Position numbers and translations under genes: made by a program. DNA of 64,000 nucleotides from Marinomonas sp. CT5. Its GTDB lineage: Bacteria > Pseudomonadota > Gammaproteobacteria > Pseudomonadales > Marinomonadaceae. Location: contig NZ_CP025572.1 of assembly GCF_018336975.1 (NCBI RefSeq), forward strand, positions 2,620,739 through 2,684,738, given 5' to 3'. The notes under the pieces are model-generated. The model saw only the letters and a program-made list of their open reading frames with translations, was not told the DNA's origin and did no database searches. Shown here in pieces: positions 52,268 to 61,627 of this stretch (the stretch's first letter is position 1; each line of letters starts with the position of its first letter).

Positions 52268-53302
52268 ATGTCGAAGCGAAAACTTACTAAACAACAAACT
52301 TGGCGAATCGAAAGAATTCAAAAAGAGCGCGTTGAACGCACTCAAAAACGTGGTGAAGTTGCCGAAGAATTACTCCAATCATCCGACCTCGGACCAGAGA
52401 CGGAAGGTATCATTATTTCTCACTTCGGAACCCAAGTGGAAGTCGAAGGCACCCAAGAACCTTTTATTGGCATATCGACACGCTGTAACTTACGCGCCAA
52501 TCTCGGTCAATTAGTAACCGGTGACAAAGTAGCCTGGCGCCCCAAACAAAACGAGGGCGGCGTTGTTGTTGCCACCACACCGAGACACACCTCCCTGTCT
52601 CGCCCCGACATGCACGGCAGAATAAAACCTGTTGCTGCCAACATAGACCATATTATTGTCGTCATAGCAGCCGAACCCGTCGCTCATGCCAACCTAATAG
52701 ATCGCTATTTAGTTGCCGCTGAAACAGTGGGGATTCCTCCCGTCATACTACTTAACAAGTGTGACTTGATAGACGATAGCAACAAAGAAGATCTAGATAA
52801 GCTTCTTAAAACTTACGAAGACCTAAACTATAAAATCATCAGAACCTCCATTAAAAACCAAGCAGGTATGGAAGCTCTCTATGATTTCTTGCAGGACAAA
52901 ACAAGCGTATTTGTAGGTCAATCTGGGGTAGGCAAGTCGTCTCTGATTGGCACCCTACTCCCAAACATAGACATTAGCGTGGGTGAACTTTCCCAGAAAC
53001 GTAAAAAAGGCGTGCACACAACCACGACAGCACGGCTATTCCACATGCCGAAAGGTGGCGATTTAATTGATTCTCCAGGAATTCGAGAATTTGGCCTATG
53101 GCACATTTCTGAAGATGAGCTACTAAACGGCTTTATCGAATTTCGCCCACACATTGGTTATTGCCGATTCCGTGACTGTGCCCATGAAAAAGAACCCGGC
53201 TGCGCCATTCTTGAAGCATTAGATAAAGGAGAAATAACCGAACACCGCTTCCAAAGCTTCCTCAGAATCAAGCAATCAATACGAGAAAACCAAGCCTTCT
53301 AA
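52268..53302 (+). CDS. rsgA: Small ribosomal subunit biogenesis GTPase RsgA
   Basis: A 344-residue circularly permuted GTPase that helps late assembly of the 30S subunit. The N-terminal basic region and OB-fold (about 1-110) are followed by the permuted G domain: G4 LLNKCDLID precedes G1 VGQSGVGKSSLIGTLL and G3 DSPGIREFGL. A zinc-binding tail (YCRFRDCAHEKEPGC) ends the protein. It is convergent with motB, and the two stop codons overlap within CTAA at 53299-53302. Confidence 0.98.
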   Translation: MSKRKLTKQQTWRIERIQKERVERTQKRGEVAEELLQSSDLGPETEGIIISHFGTQVEVEGTQEPFIGISTRCNLRANLGQLVTGDKVAWRPKQNEGGVVVATTPRHTSLSRPDMHGRIKPVAANIDHIIVVIAAEPVAHANLIDRYLVAAETVGIPPVILLNKCDLIDDSNKEDLDKLLKTYEDLNYKIIRTSIKNQAGMEALYDFLQDKTSVFVGQSGVGKSSLIGTLLPNIDISVGELSQKRKKGVHTTTTARLFHMPKGGDLIDSPGIREFGLWHISEDELLNGFIEFRPHIGYCRFRDCAHEKEPGCAILEALDKGEITEHRFQSFLRIKQSIRENQAF

Positions 53303-54207
53303 AAAACTTTTTCAGGAGTAAGCTTTATATCTGATTGCAGGCCAGGATTACCAAAATAGCGACGATTCTGGTCAAGCAGCTTTTTATAAGCATCATCGGT
53401 CAATAACGTAATGCTGATACGTCTATTCTCAGGGCTATTCAAATCAAATCTGTTATAAGGGATAGTATCTGACAAACCTATCACTTGAGCAAAACGCTTA
53501 TCTTTCACACCTCCCTCTTCTAGAATTCGTCGAGCTGCATTGGCTCTTAACGCTGAAAGATCCCAATTATCAATACCACCAGAACCGCTAAATTTAGATG
53601 AATCAGTATGCCCTGTAATAACGATCGGATTGGTAACCTTGTTAAAAATGGGAGACATTGTTAGCAACGTATTTTCAATGTCTGGCATCATACGCGCACT
53701 ACCACGCTCAAACATTGGCTTATCTGGGTCATCTAGTAAGGTGATTCGCACTCCGAGAGGTGTAATTTCAATACGCAAATTCTTCTGCTTAGAAACAACA
53801 ATATTCATCTTCTCCATTTCTTTACGTATGGCCTGATTAATCCCTTTCGACTCACTTGATCCCGGTCCCTTACCACGCAACTCATCTTTTGACTCAGTCA
53901 CAACACTACCGGGGTCTGGCAACTTTAAATCCAGCTTTCTTTCATCACTCTTAGCCGGACTCCCTCCTAAATCAATAGGATTGGCACTATAACCTGCATC
54001 TGAAGGCCCCATTGGATCTTGAAAATAACCTTCAATACTTTTTAGCTCTGCTGGAGATGCAACACTAATGATCCACAAGACGAGGAAAAAGGCCATCATT
54101 GCCAGAGCAAAATCAGCCAAAGCGATTTTCCATGCCCCACCGTGATGACCACCCTTTTTAACCTTTTTAACGCGACGAATTACCAGCCCGTTAGATCCTA
54201 GAGCCAT
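53299..54207 (-). CDS. motB: Flagellar motor stator protein MotB
   Basis: A 302-residue stator subunit that anchors the MotA/MotB proton channel to peptidoglycan. Its basic N-terminus precedes one membrane helix (about 29-50) carrying the essential proton-binding Asp at residue 32 (LADFALAMMAFFL), the same number as in E. coli. A plug/linker region follows, then an OmpA-like peptidoglycan-binding domain (about 170-285) with ITGHTDSSKF, NWDLSALRANAARR and NRRISITL. It lies 32 nt after motA. Confidence 0.98.
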   Translation of the reverse strand: MALGSNGLVIRRVKKVKKGGHHGGAWKIALADFALAMMAFFLVLWIISVASPAELKSIEGYFQDPMGPSDAGYSANPIDLGGSPAKSDERKLDLKLPDPGSVVTESKDELRGKGPGSSESKGINQAIRKEMEKMNIVVSKQKNLRIEITPLGVRITLLDDPDKPMFERGSARMMPDIENTLLTMSPIFNKVTNPIVITGHTDSSKFSGSGGIDNWDLSALRANAARRILEEGGVKDKRFAQVIGLSDTIPYNRFDLNSPENRRISITLLTDDAYKKLLDQNRRYFGNPGLQSDIKLTPEKVF

Positions 54208-54239
54208 CCTATTATCCCCCTATTCTCGAATACACTCAT

Positions 54240-55094
54240 TTAACGGTACTGTTTAAGTTCATTTGATAATTCAATAAAGCTTGGACGCATATCAGGTGGC
54301 AACAGCTTACGACCCGTTTCCACCGCAACAGGAGGAGCATAACCAGACACAATTGAGTTTAAGCACGCTTTAACGCATAGATAAGCCTTTAATTCATGAC
54401 TTGCCAAAGTCTCTAAATGCGATGCCGCAGGACCGACGAAGCCATAGCCTAAAAAGATCCCCAAGAAAGTACCGACCAAGGCTGCCGCAACATGAGTGCC
54501 GATTTCTTCTAACGGCCCACCAATTGACCCCATGGTAATCACAATCCCCAGTACCGCCGCGACGATACCAAAACCAGGCAACGCTTCTGCGACGCGGTTC
54601 AACGCATGACTTGGCTCAACCAGCTCCTCTTGTATCTGCTCAATCTCATTATCCATAATAGCTTCGATTTCATATGCAGGCAGGCCAGTTAAAGTAAAAA
54701 TACGATAGTTATCTGTTAAAAAGTTAACCACCTCATGATCACGAACGACATCAGGGAAACGGTTAAATAACTCACTAGTAAAAGGCTCTTCAATATCGTC
54801 CTCAATAGACAGAAAACCTTCTTGACGGCTTTTTTGAAACAAGCAGTACATCACCCCTAATAACTGTAAATAGAATTTTTTGTTATGGCGACTACCTACA
54901 AAAACCTGAGGCAGCATGGTGAATACTTTTTTCTGTACAACAAATGGATTAGCGACCATAAAAGCCCCTAATGCCGCACCACAAATAATGACCACCTCAA
55001 AAGGCTGCCATAACGCCAACAAATTCCCGTGAGATGCTAAATAGCCAGTTACAACACTAACAACAACCACTAGCAAACCAGCTAATGCAAACAT
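54240..55094 (-). CDS. motA: Flagellar motor stator protein MotA
   Basis: A 284-residue membrane protein with four helices (about 2-22, 33-52, 169-190 and 200-222) and a large cytoplasmic loop. With MotB it forms the proton-driven torque generator. The two conserved prolines are in PGFGIVAAVLG and GYGFVGPAA, and the PLEEIGTHVAAALVGTFLGI stretch is characteristic. The ATG at 55094 with AAGGA 7 nt upstream is preferred; the frame could extend to 55160 without support. Length equals the Pseudomonas MotA (283). Confidence 0.98.
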   Translation of the reverse strand: MFALAGLLVVVVSVVTGYLASHGNLLALWQPFEVVIICGAALGAFMVANPFVVQKKVFTMLPQVFVGSRHNKKFYLQLLGVMYCLFQKSRQEGFLSIEDDIEEPFTSELFNRFPDVVRDHEVVNFLTDNYRIFTLTGLPAYEIEAIMDNEIEQIQEELVEPSHALNRVAEALPGFGIVAAVLGIVITMGSIGGPLEEIGTHVAAALVGTFLGIFLGYGFVGPAASHLETLASHELKAYLCVKACLNSIVSGYAPPVAVETGRKLLPPDMRPSFIELSNELKQYR

Positions 55095-55216
55095 ATTTTC
55101 TTCCTTAATACTGACAAAGTATGCTCTCACCTCAATATACAGTATGATTAATGAGATCAAAATATAAGAACGTCATTTAAACACTAACTTCAACAGAGCC
55201 ACTAATGTAACCAGCT

Positions 55217-56695
55217 ATGAAAGACAAGTCACCTTCTGGCCTAAATGAATGGCTACATTTTCTAAAAAATAAAAAATTTCCTGTTAGAGCAGTTAATTTG
55301 GCTCGTCTAAAAACCCAAATAAAAAGAGCAGAAGACACCCTTGATGATATGCAAGCCAATATCGCTTCAGATCCTCTGCTAGCCTTTGCTATTCTAAACG
55401 AAGCTAATCGTACCGTCCCAAATAAAAACAGCGAAATAAAAACACCATTTCATGCAGCTTCAATGGTGGGAATGAATGGCATAGAAAAACTATTACCTCA
55501 CTTCGTTTCTTACGAAACCAAAAACAAAAAAAATTCTCCTCACCTCACCGAATTTTTAAGCCAATTACAAACTAGCTACGAAGCTGCAACCATTGCCAGG
55601 CATTGGGCAATTGAAAAGCTGACCAGTCACGAAGATGATATTTTTTGGATAACACTCTTTCGAGACTCGGCTAGATGGCTTTTGTGGTTTTATGCCTATC
55701 CGACCATGACAGAGCTTAATAAAAGAATTTCACTTGGAGAAAAAGCCAACCAAGCTGAGCTTGCTGTTTTAGGGTGTCGAATAGATGAGCTTACCGTTCA
55801 CCTTTGCACTTTCTGGAACGCTCCAGACAAGGTCACAGACTCCTTCTTAACAAAATTCATACCCAATACAAAAGAGATGCAGTCGCTCGCTCACCTAGCA
55901 CACCATCCAGATGAACTACCTGGCTTTACGGAAGACAAAAGACTAAATATTTTGGTTAACAGTCCGTTAATTTTTTCATACTGTGCTAGCAAGGTTGCCC
56001 ATGAAGCCACTCTCATGAGATGGGATTCTAAAAATCTACCTTTCTTTTATCGCGTAGTAGCAACGGTAATGCATAGACGTGTAGGTGAAGTAATTAAGAC
56101 TGCACACTTAGCCAGCACAGAAGCCGCCAAGCTTTACAATACGGGTGGTAAAATTCCTCTAGCACAACAATTGCTTGACCCTAACTTATTTACCAAAAAA
56201 ACGAAGCAAGCCATCAAAACCAAATTACCACCAATTGATGCCCTAAAAGCCGCACTCAATCAAACACCAGATATGGACACCAAACAAAAAGCAAACCTAG
56301 CTTTAAAAACCATTAATCAAGCAATCCCAAACGCGCAACACAACATTATTTTCAAACACTCAAATAATAGAACAGGCCCAATATTTCAGTCAGGCTATAA
56401 AATTGAAACCATCAAAAGCATTAAATGGAACTCACCATCAAACGTCTTTAAAAAACTATCCAACACACGCTCTGCTATACATTTATTTGGAACAAAGCTT
56501 GATAAACTATTAAAAGACTTTCCCGATACCTCAGATAAAATCATCGACCCAAACAGCCATCTAATGCTTGCATCAACACCATCATCTGATGCGGAAGTAA
56601 TGATATTTTGGCTAGAAACAAGGAAAGAATTTAGCGAATCAGATTACAAAAACCTCAAACGCATTGTGTCTTTAATCAGCCACAAACCAATATAA
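55217..56695 (+). CDS. HDOD-domain protein of unknown function
   Basis: A 492-residue cytoplasmic protein. Residues 20-220 resemble an HDOD domain: a helix pair with IASDPLLAFAILNEANRT (about 49-66), an AASMVGMNGIEKLL helix (about 79-92) and later FWITLFRDSARWLLWF. Residues 330-492 look like a separate alpha/beta domain that I do not recognise. HDOD proteins act as signal-output or scaffold proteins in motility and cyclic-di-GMP circuits and have no known catalysis. It is divergent from motAB (122 nt) and 25 nt before psd, so a motility link is possible but unproven. Confidence 0.75.
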   Translation: MKDKSPSGLNEWLHFLKNKKFPVRAVNLARLKTQIKRAEDTLDDMQANIASDPLLAFAILNEANRTVPNKNSEIKTPFHAASMVGMNGIEKLLPHFVSYETKNKKNSPHLTEFLSQLQTSYEAATIARHWAIEKLTSHEDDIFWITLFRDSARWLLWFYAYPTMTELNKRISLGEKANQAELAVLGCRIDELTVHLCTFWNAPDKVTDSFLTKFIPNTKEMQSLAHLAHHPDELPGFTEDKRLNILVNSPLIFSYCASKVAHEATLMRWDSKNLPFFYRVVATVMHRRVGEVIKTAHLASTEAAKLYNTGGKIPLAQQLLDPNLFTKKTKQAIKTKLPPIDALKAALNQTPDMDTKQKANLALKTINQAIPNAQHNIIFKHSNNRTGPIFQSGYKIETIKSIKWNSPSNVFKKLSNTRSAIHLFGTKLDKLLKDFPDTSDKIIDPNSHLMLASTPSSDAEVMIFWLETRKEFSESDYKNLKRIVSLISHKPI

Positions 56696-56720
56696 ATTCA
56701 GCTTTATCAGGATACACAAC

Positions 56721-57578
56721 GTGAATAAAGACCAACTATTTGCATTTGCACAACACTTAACACCACAAAAAACACTTTCTCGACTAATAGGAAGAGTTGC
56801 AGAATGCGAAAACAAATGGGTAAAAAACACCTTTATCAGTCAATTTGTTAAAAAGTACCAAGTTGATATGTCGGAAGCCATCAACAGCGATGCCACTTCT
56901 TACCGCAATTTCAATGATTTTTTTACTCGCGCCATTCGCCCTGAACTGCGCCCTATTTGCAATAAAGAGAATAGCATTGCCTGCCCTGCTGACGGCGCAG
57001 TAAGCCAGTTAGGTAAAATTGAACACGGCACACTTTTTCAAGCAAAAGGCCATCACTACAGCCTAACAACGCTACTAGGCGGCGACGCATCATTGTCCAA
57101 CCAATTTCTTGGTGGCTCATTCGCTACAGTTTACTTATCACCAAAAGACTATCATCGAGTACACATGCCATTAACCGGCAAACTCACAAAGATGATCCAC
57201 ATTCCTGGAAAGCTTTTTTCCGTTAACAAAGTGACAGCGGAGCAGATCCCTAACGTCTTCGCCCGCAACGAACGTACCGTTTGTTTATTTGACACAGAAG
57301 CAGGCCCAATGGCTGTTATTTTGGTTGGCGCCATGATCGTAGCCAGCATCGAAACCGTTTGGGCAGGACAAGTAACACCATTCAACAAAAATGTTGTTAC
57401 TTGGGACTACAAAGAACTGAACGACATAAAGATCAAAAAAGGCGAGGAAATGGGCCGCTTCAAATTAGGCTCAACAGCTATCGTTTTATTTGGCAAAGAT
57501 GCGATTAACTGGGAAGAGTCCATCCAAGCGGACACTCCAACCAAAATGGGCATGCACTTCGGCAAGATTAATAAATAG
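56721..57578 (+). CDS. psd: Phosphatidylserine decarboxylase proenzyme
   Basis: A 285-residue inner-membrane enzyme converting phosphatidylserine to phosphatidylethanolamine. The self-cleavage motif LGST is at residues 249-252, where Ser251 becomes the pyruvoyl group. D91 (PADGAVS) and H148 (DYHRVHMP) match the catalytic Asp and His of the family. The start is a GTG preceded by CAGGA at 8 nt. It follows the HDOD gene by 25 nt and ends at a terminator. Neighbourhood with orn, rsgA and motAB is similar in Pseudomonas. Confidence 0.98.
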   Translation: MNKDQLFAFAQHLTPQKTLSRLIGRVAECENKWVKNTFISQFVKKYQVDMSEAINSDATSYRNFNDFFTRAIRPELRPICNKENSIACPADGAVSQLGKIEHGTLFQAKGHHYSLTTLLGGDASLSNQFLGGSFATVYLSPKDYHRVHMPLTGKLTKMIHIPGKLFSVNKVTAEQIPNVFARNERTVCLFDTEAGPMAVILVGAMIVASIETVWAGQVTPFNKNVVTWDYKELNDIKIKKGEEMGRFKLGSTAIVLFGKDAINWEESIQADTPTKMGMHFGKINK

Positions 57579-57597
57579 CCACATAACCCAGTTCCAC

Positions 57598-57624
57598 AAA
57601 AAAGCCTGCAACCAGCAGGCTTTT
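57598..57624. terminator. Terminator between psd and the serine hydrolase gene
   Basis: AAAAGCCTGC/GCAGGCTTTT with a 5-nt loop, with A and T runs on both sides, so it can serve psd on the plus strand and the hydrolase on the minus strand. It is nearly the same sequence as the terminator at 58724-58751. Confidence 0.9.
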
Positions 57625-57650
57625 CCCTTCTAACCCAAGCAATGTCTACA

Positions 57651-58640
57651 CTAAATACCCGCTTGAATCACCGGAATAATATCTTGGCTGACCATATCAT
57701 GAAGTAAATCACGGTAGCCTGTTTTACCTGACGGCAAAAACTCATCAGAAGTAATAGCTATGGTTAATTCCAGCTCTGGAAAAACATAAATCATCTGACC
57801 ACCATACCCCCAGCCAAAGTAACCCTGCACCCCAGCAAAAGTCTGAATAAACCACCCGTAACCATACAAACCACGATGAAAACGCGAATGCGTTCTCGGC
57901 TGCCAACTTTCTGCAATCCATTTTTCAGAAAGTATACGACGACCGCTCTTAGTTACTCCGCCACGTCGATACAACTCACCAAAAGCCAATAAGGAAGCTG
58001 GCGTCATACCCACTTGATTTCCGCCCATCGGAATTCCTTGAGGATCTGTTTCCCAGCTTTCTATGCGAATACCAGAACCTCTAAACCAACGATTAGCTAG
58101 TTTATAAGTATGCTTTCCACTCTGACGCATGATGATGGCAGACAGCAGATGCGTACTGCCCGTTGAATATTCCATATCTCCACCAACCTCTTCCACAAAA
58201 GGTCTTGATAAAGCGTCCTTCACCCAATTAGAACTTGCTACCCAACGACCATAATACTCGCCGGAAGTACGCTCAAGGCCCGCCTGCATGGACAACAAAT
58301 GACCGATAGTAATATCATTCAATTGAGAGTCAGGATCATCAGGTAACTGATCAGATAAAATAGGCGCAATAGGCTGATCAACCCCTTTAATAATCTCTTT
58401 ATCTATCGCCATCCCAACAATGCTAGACATGATAGATTTAGAGGCCGATTTGATATTGGCGACAGCATGAATGTCTGCCTTGTTATACGCCTTAGACCAA
58501 ACAATCTCCCCTTTATGAGCAACTTGCACCGTCTTAATATTAGGAAAACTTTGTGCCGTTTTATCCATCTCACTCAAATCTAGAGCCAAAACAGGAGCAC
58601 TAACCAACAACAGCAATGAACTAAGCAATAAAAAGTACAT
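57651..58640 (-). CDS. Serine hydrolase, class C beta-lactamase/penicillin-binding-like
   Basis: A 329-residue exported protein of the beta-lactamase-related (Pfam Beta-lactamase, class C/EstB-like) family. A signal peptide (about 1-19, cleaved after VLA) precedes the catalytic domain. The nucleophile motif SxxK is S65-A-S-K68, and the Tyr motif is Y158-S-T. Many such proteins are esterases or D-aminopeptidases rather than resistance enzymes, and the substrate is unknown. It stands alone between two nearly identical terminators, with a weak ribosome-binding site. It may be a lineage-specific insertion between psd and secF. Confidence 0.88.
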   Translation of the reverse strand: MYFLLLSSLLLLVSAPVLALDLSEMDKTAQSFPNIKTVQVAHKGEIVWSKAYNKADIHAVANIKSASKSIMSSIVGMAIDKEIIKGVDQPIAPILSDQLPDDPDSQLNDITIGHLLSMQAGLERTSGEYYGRWVASSNWVKDALSRPFVEEVGGDMEYSTGSTHLLSAIIMRQSGKHTYKLANRWFRGSGIRIESWETDPQGIPMGGNQVGMTPASLLAFGELYRRGGVTKSGRRILSEKWIAESWQPRTHSRFHRGLYGYGWFIQTFAGVQGYFGWGYGGQMIYVFPELELTIAITSDEFLPSGKTGYRDLLHDMVSQDIIPVIQAGI

Positions 58641-58723
58641 ATCCCAATAATCGCCTTATCTTCAAAGAAACACTTAAACGCAACAAACCAATAAATAAGA
58701 TAACAGCACAACAAAAACTCACA

Positions 58724-58751
58724 AAAAAGCCTGCAATTTAGCAGGCTTTTT
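58724..58751 (-). terminator. Terminator after secF
   Basis: On the minus strand AAAAAGCCTGC/GCAGGCTTTTT with a 6-nt loop lies about 24 nt past the secF stop, with a T run following. It closes the queA-tgt-yajC-secD-secF operon. Confidence 0.9.
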
Positions 58752-58774
58752 AAAAAGTTAAACGCACTCAATAA

Positions 58775-59689
58775 CTAAGGCAAATCGTCTTCTAATTCTT
58801 CTTTTGGCGTCGGCACCAAATCTTCTCTCGTCACATTCATTGCAAGCAATAAATTTGCTGCCACGAAAATAGACGAGTATGTACCTATAATAATCCCTAC
58901 TAATAATGCCATAGAGAAATTATGAATCGCCTCACCGCCGGCAACAAATAACACTACCAACACAAACAAGGTGGTTAATGATGTAATCAATGTACGACCA
59001 AGGGTCTGGTTGATCGACTCATTCACCAAATCGTAAGGCGTGGTATCGCGCATAATACGAAAATTCTCACGAATTCGGTCACACACTACGATCGTATCAT
59101 TCAAAGAGTACCCCACTACCGCAAGCAATGCCGCCAACACAGTAAGGTCAAACTCCACTTCAAAGATAGAAAAGAAACCCAACGTAATGATAACGTCGTG
59201 AATCAAAGCCGCAACAGAAGCGACAGAGAACTTGAACTGGAAGCGCACCGCCACATAAATCATGACGATCGCTAAAGCCAGCAACATACCCAAGCCGCCC
59301 TGCTCACGTAATTCTTCACCCACTTGCGCACCAACGAATTCTGAACGCTGAAGGGAAACGGCTGTCTTACCATGATTTTGAAGCGTTGCTAATACCTCAT
59401 CACCCAATGTCGCCGTGTAGGCATTCGCCATACGGACCACAACATCAGTGGGCGAACCAAAGTTTTGCACGACAACATCGTCATAACCATTCTCACCCAA
59501 TAAGGCACGAACATTATCCAGATTAGGAGCTTCTTCATAAGCCACCTCAATCAATGTCCCCCCAGTAAAATCCAGCCCAAACTGCAATCCCTTTGTTGCT
59601 AAAGAAACAAGAGAGATCAGTATCAGCGTAAGTGAAAAGACAGCTACGATTTTACGCATTGCCATAAACGGAATATTTGTCACTTTCAT
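58775..59689 (-). CDS. secF: Protein translocase subunit SecF
   Basis: A 304-residue RND-family membrane protein that assists proton-driven completion of Sec export with SecD. It has the N-terminal helix, a periplasmic domain beginning LQFGLDFTGGTLIEV (about 30-44), and a five-helix bundle with VAVRFQFKFSVASVAALIHDVIITLG and YSLNDTIVVCDRIREN, the SecF signature. It follows secD by 9 nt and ends the operon at a terminator. Confidence 0.99.
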   Translation of the reverse strand: MKVTNIPFMAMRKIVAVFSLTLILISLVSLATKGLQFGLDFTGGTLIEVAYEEAPNLDNVRALLGENGYDDVVVQNFGSPTDVVVRMANAYTATLGDEVLATLQNHGKTAVSLQRSEFVGAQVGEELREQGGLGMLLALAIVMIYVAVRFQFKFSVASVAALIHDVIITLGFFSIFEVEFDLTVLAALLAVVGYSLNDTIVVCDRIRENFRIMRDTTPYDLVNESINQTLGRTLITSLTTLFVLVVLFVAGGEAIHNFSMALLVGIIIGTYSSIFVAANLLLAMNVTREDLVPTPKEELEDDLP

Positions 59690-59698
59690 GGCATTCTC

Positions 59699-61549
59699 CT
59701 AAATGTACAGTTTCTTATTTTTACGACCACCATACACAAGGTTCACCTGTGCACGGGTTACCACGATGGCCGTAAACATAGAAGTCAGAATACCCAGCGA
59801 CAATGTCACTGCGAAACCTTTCACAGGGCCAGTTCCTACCGCAAACAAAATCACAGCCACCAGTAATGTCGTGATATTGGCATCAAAAATAGTGGTAAAG
59901 GCGCGGTTAAAACCAGAATGTATGGCCTGCTGACTGGGTACGCCACTCGCCAATTCCTCTTTTATTCGCGAGAAAATAAGCACGTTGGCATCCACCGCCA
60001 TCCCCATTGTCAAAACAATACCCGCAATACCGGGTAAGGTAAGCGTTGCAGACAACAAAGACATACAAGCCATTAGAAGCACAATATTCAAAGCCAAGGA
60101 GATATTGGCAAATATACCGAATACCTTGTAGTAAACCAGCATAAACAACATAACAACTAACAAGCCAATTTGCGCAGAGTTCACACCAAGCTTGATATTT
60201 TCAGCACCTAGGCTAGGACCGATAGTACGCTCTTCAACAAAATAAATTGGCGCGGCCAATGCACCAGCACGAAGCAAAAGAGCCAACTCAGAAGATTCAC
60301 GAGGACTGTCTAAGCCTGTGATACGGAACGAATTACCCAAAGTAGTCTGAATGGTTGCCAGAGAAATAATCCCTTTCTCACTGTAACTTCTTCGCACTTC
60401 TTGCATTTTGCCATCTTTTTCAACAAAACGGCTACGCGACTTATGCTCAATGAAAACAACCGCCATGTTACGACCAACAGCAGAGCGAGTGACTTTACTC
60501 ATCTGTTTACCACCTTTGGCATCCAGACTTATGTTCACCTGTGGACGACCATTTTCGTCAAAAGAGGAACTCGCATCTGAAACACTATCACCAGTGATAA
60601 TGATATCTCGCTCTAATCGCGCCGTACGCCCACTACCATCACGGAAAGACAAAGTTTCAACATCTGCCCCTTTATCATCCAAACCCGCTTCTAAATGGAA
60701 CTCTAGGTTTGCCGTGGCACCGATAATACGTTTTGCTGCCGCCGTATCTTGGACACCTGGCAGCTCCACCACAATACGGTTACTGCCTTGACGTTGCACC
60801 AATGGCTCCGCAACACCCAACTCGTTTACACGATTACGTAACGTCGTTAAGTTTTGCTGTAAAGCGTAAGATTCAATCGACTTAGTTTCGGCCTCAGTGA
60901 AACTGACATCCAAATAGAAGTCGCTACCATCTTGGCGAGTCGCATAACGGTACTCAGCAAAGTCTTTCTTTAGCAGAGTTTCTGCTGAAGCCAGATCTGA
61001 TTCCTTCAAGAAACGGATAGACAGCACGCCGTCTTCAATATCCACACTGCGATAACGAACACGTTCTTTACGCAACGCCGCCTTCATTTCACTTGCGCTA
61101 ACTTCAAGCTTTTGTTTTAGCGCCGCTGGCGTATCCACTTCCAAAAGGAAATGCACACCACCACGTAAATCTAACCCCAACTTAGCCGGACCCGCTCCTA
61201 TTGAAGACAGCCATTCTGGCGTCGTCGGCACGAGATTAAGCGCTGTTACATAATTATCACCCAAAGCCGCCGCCACAACAGGCTTAGCAGCAAGTTGGTC
61301 CTCACCGTTATTAAAACGCAAGGTACCGCCAGCAGAGGTAACCTCTGCTTCTTTTAAATCTATATTCGCTTTAGAAAGCGCATCTTTTGCTTTTTGCAAA
61401 GTTTGCTCATCAACAACAGCCGTTGCTTTTTGGGTAGATATTTGTAGCGCTGGATCATCCGGATAAAGATTTGGGAATGCATAAAGTAGCCCCAAAGCCA
61501 AAACAAGAAGAATTAGCAAATACTTCCACAAGGGATACTTGTTAAGCAT
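59699..61549 (-). CDS. secD: Protein translocase subunit SecD
   Basis: A 616-residue RND-type membrane protein that works with SecF to pull translocating proteins into the periplasm. It has an N-terminal helix, a large periplasmic P1 domain with GLDLRGGVHFLLEVD, and a C-terminal six-helix unit with MGMAVDANVLIFSRIKEEL and FDANITTLLVAVILF. The ATG at 61549 (MLNKYPLWKYLL) has AAAGGA 6 nt upstream. A longer frame from 61621 would run through a hairpin and lacks a ribosome-binding site. Length equals E. coli SecD (615). Confidence 0.99.
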   Translation of the reverse strand: MLNKYPLWKYLLILLVLALGLLYAFPNLYPDDPALQISTQKATAVVDEQTLQKAKDALSKANIDLKEAEVTSAGGTLRFNNGEDQLAAKPVVAAALGDNYVTALNLVPTTPEWLSSIGAGPAKLGLDLRGGVHFLLEVDTPAALKQKLEVSASEMKAALRKERVRYRSVDIEDGVLSIRFLKESDLASAETLLKKDFAEYRYATRQDGSDFYLDVSFTEAETKSIESYALQQNLTTLRNRVNELGVAEPLVQRQGSNRIVVELPGVQDTAAAKRIIGATANLEFHLEAGLDDKGADVETLSFRDGSGRTARLERDIIITGDSVSDASSSFDENGRPQVNISLDAKGGKQMSKVTRSAVGRNMAVVFIEHKSRSRFVEKDGKMQEVRRSYSEKGIISLATIQTTLGNSFRITGLDSPRESSELALLLRAGALAAPIYFVEERTIGPSLGAENIKLGVNSAQIGLLVVMLFMLVYYKVFGIFANISLALNIVLLMACMSLLSATLTLPGIAGIVLTMGMAVDANVLIFSRIKEELASGVPSQQAIHSGFNRAFTTIFDANITTLLVAVILFAVGTGPVKGFAVTLSLGILTSMFTAIVVTRAQVNLVYGGRKNKKLYI

Positions 61550-61593
61550 GAAAATTCCTTTACACCTAAAAAATTGAATGGATCGATAAAGAA

Positions 61594-61619
61594 GAAAAGC
61601 GCCTAGGCAGGCGCTTTTC
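61594..61619 (-). terminator. Hairpin between yajC and secD
   Basis: A perfect 11-bp stem GAAAAGCGCCT/AGGCGCTTTTC with a 4-nt loop lies 9 nt past the yajC stop on the minus strand and is followed by TTCTTT. It may be a weak terminator or attenuator that lowers secDF expression relative to yajC. Confidence 0.6.
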
Positions 61620-61627
61620 AAAGAAGG

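Noticed and set aside
57651..58640. Reading the class C beta-lactamase-like protein as an antibiotic-resistance gene
   Set aside because: Only the SxxK and Tyr motifs are evident. The family includes many esterases and peptidases, so resistance cannot be claimed.
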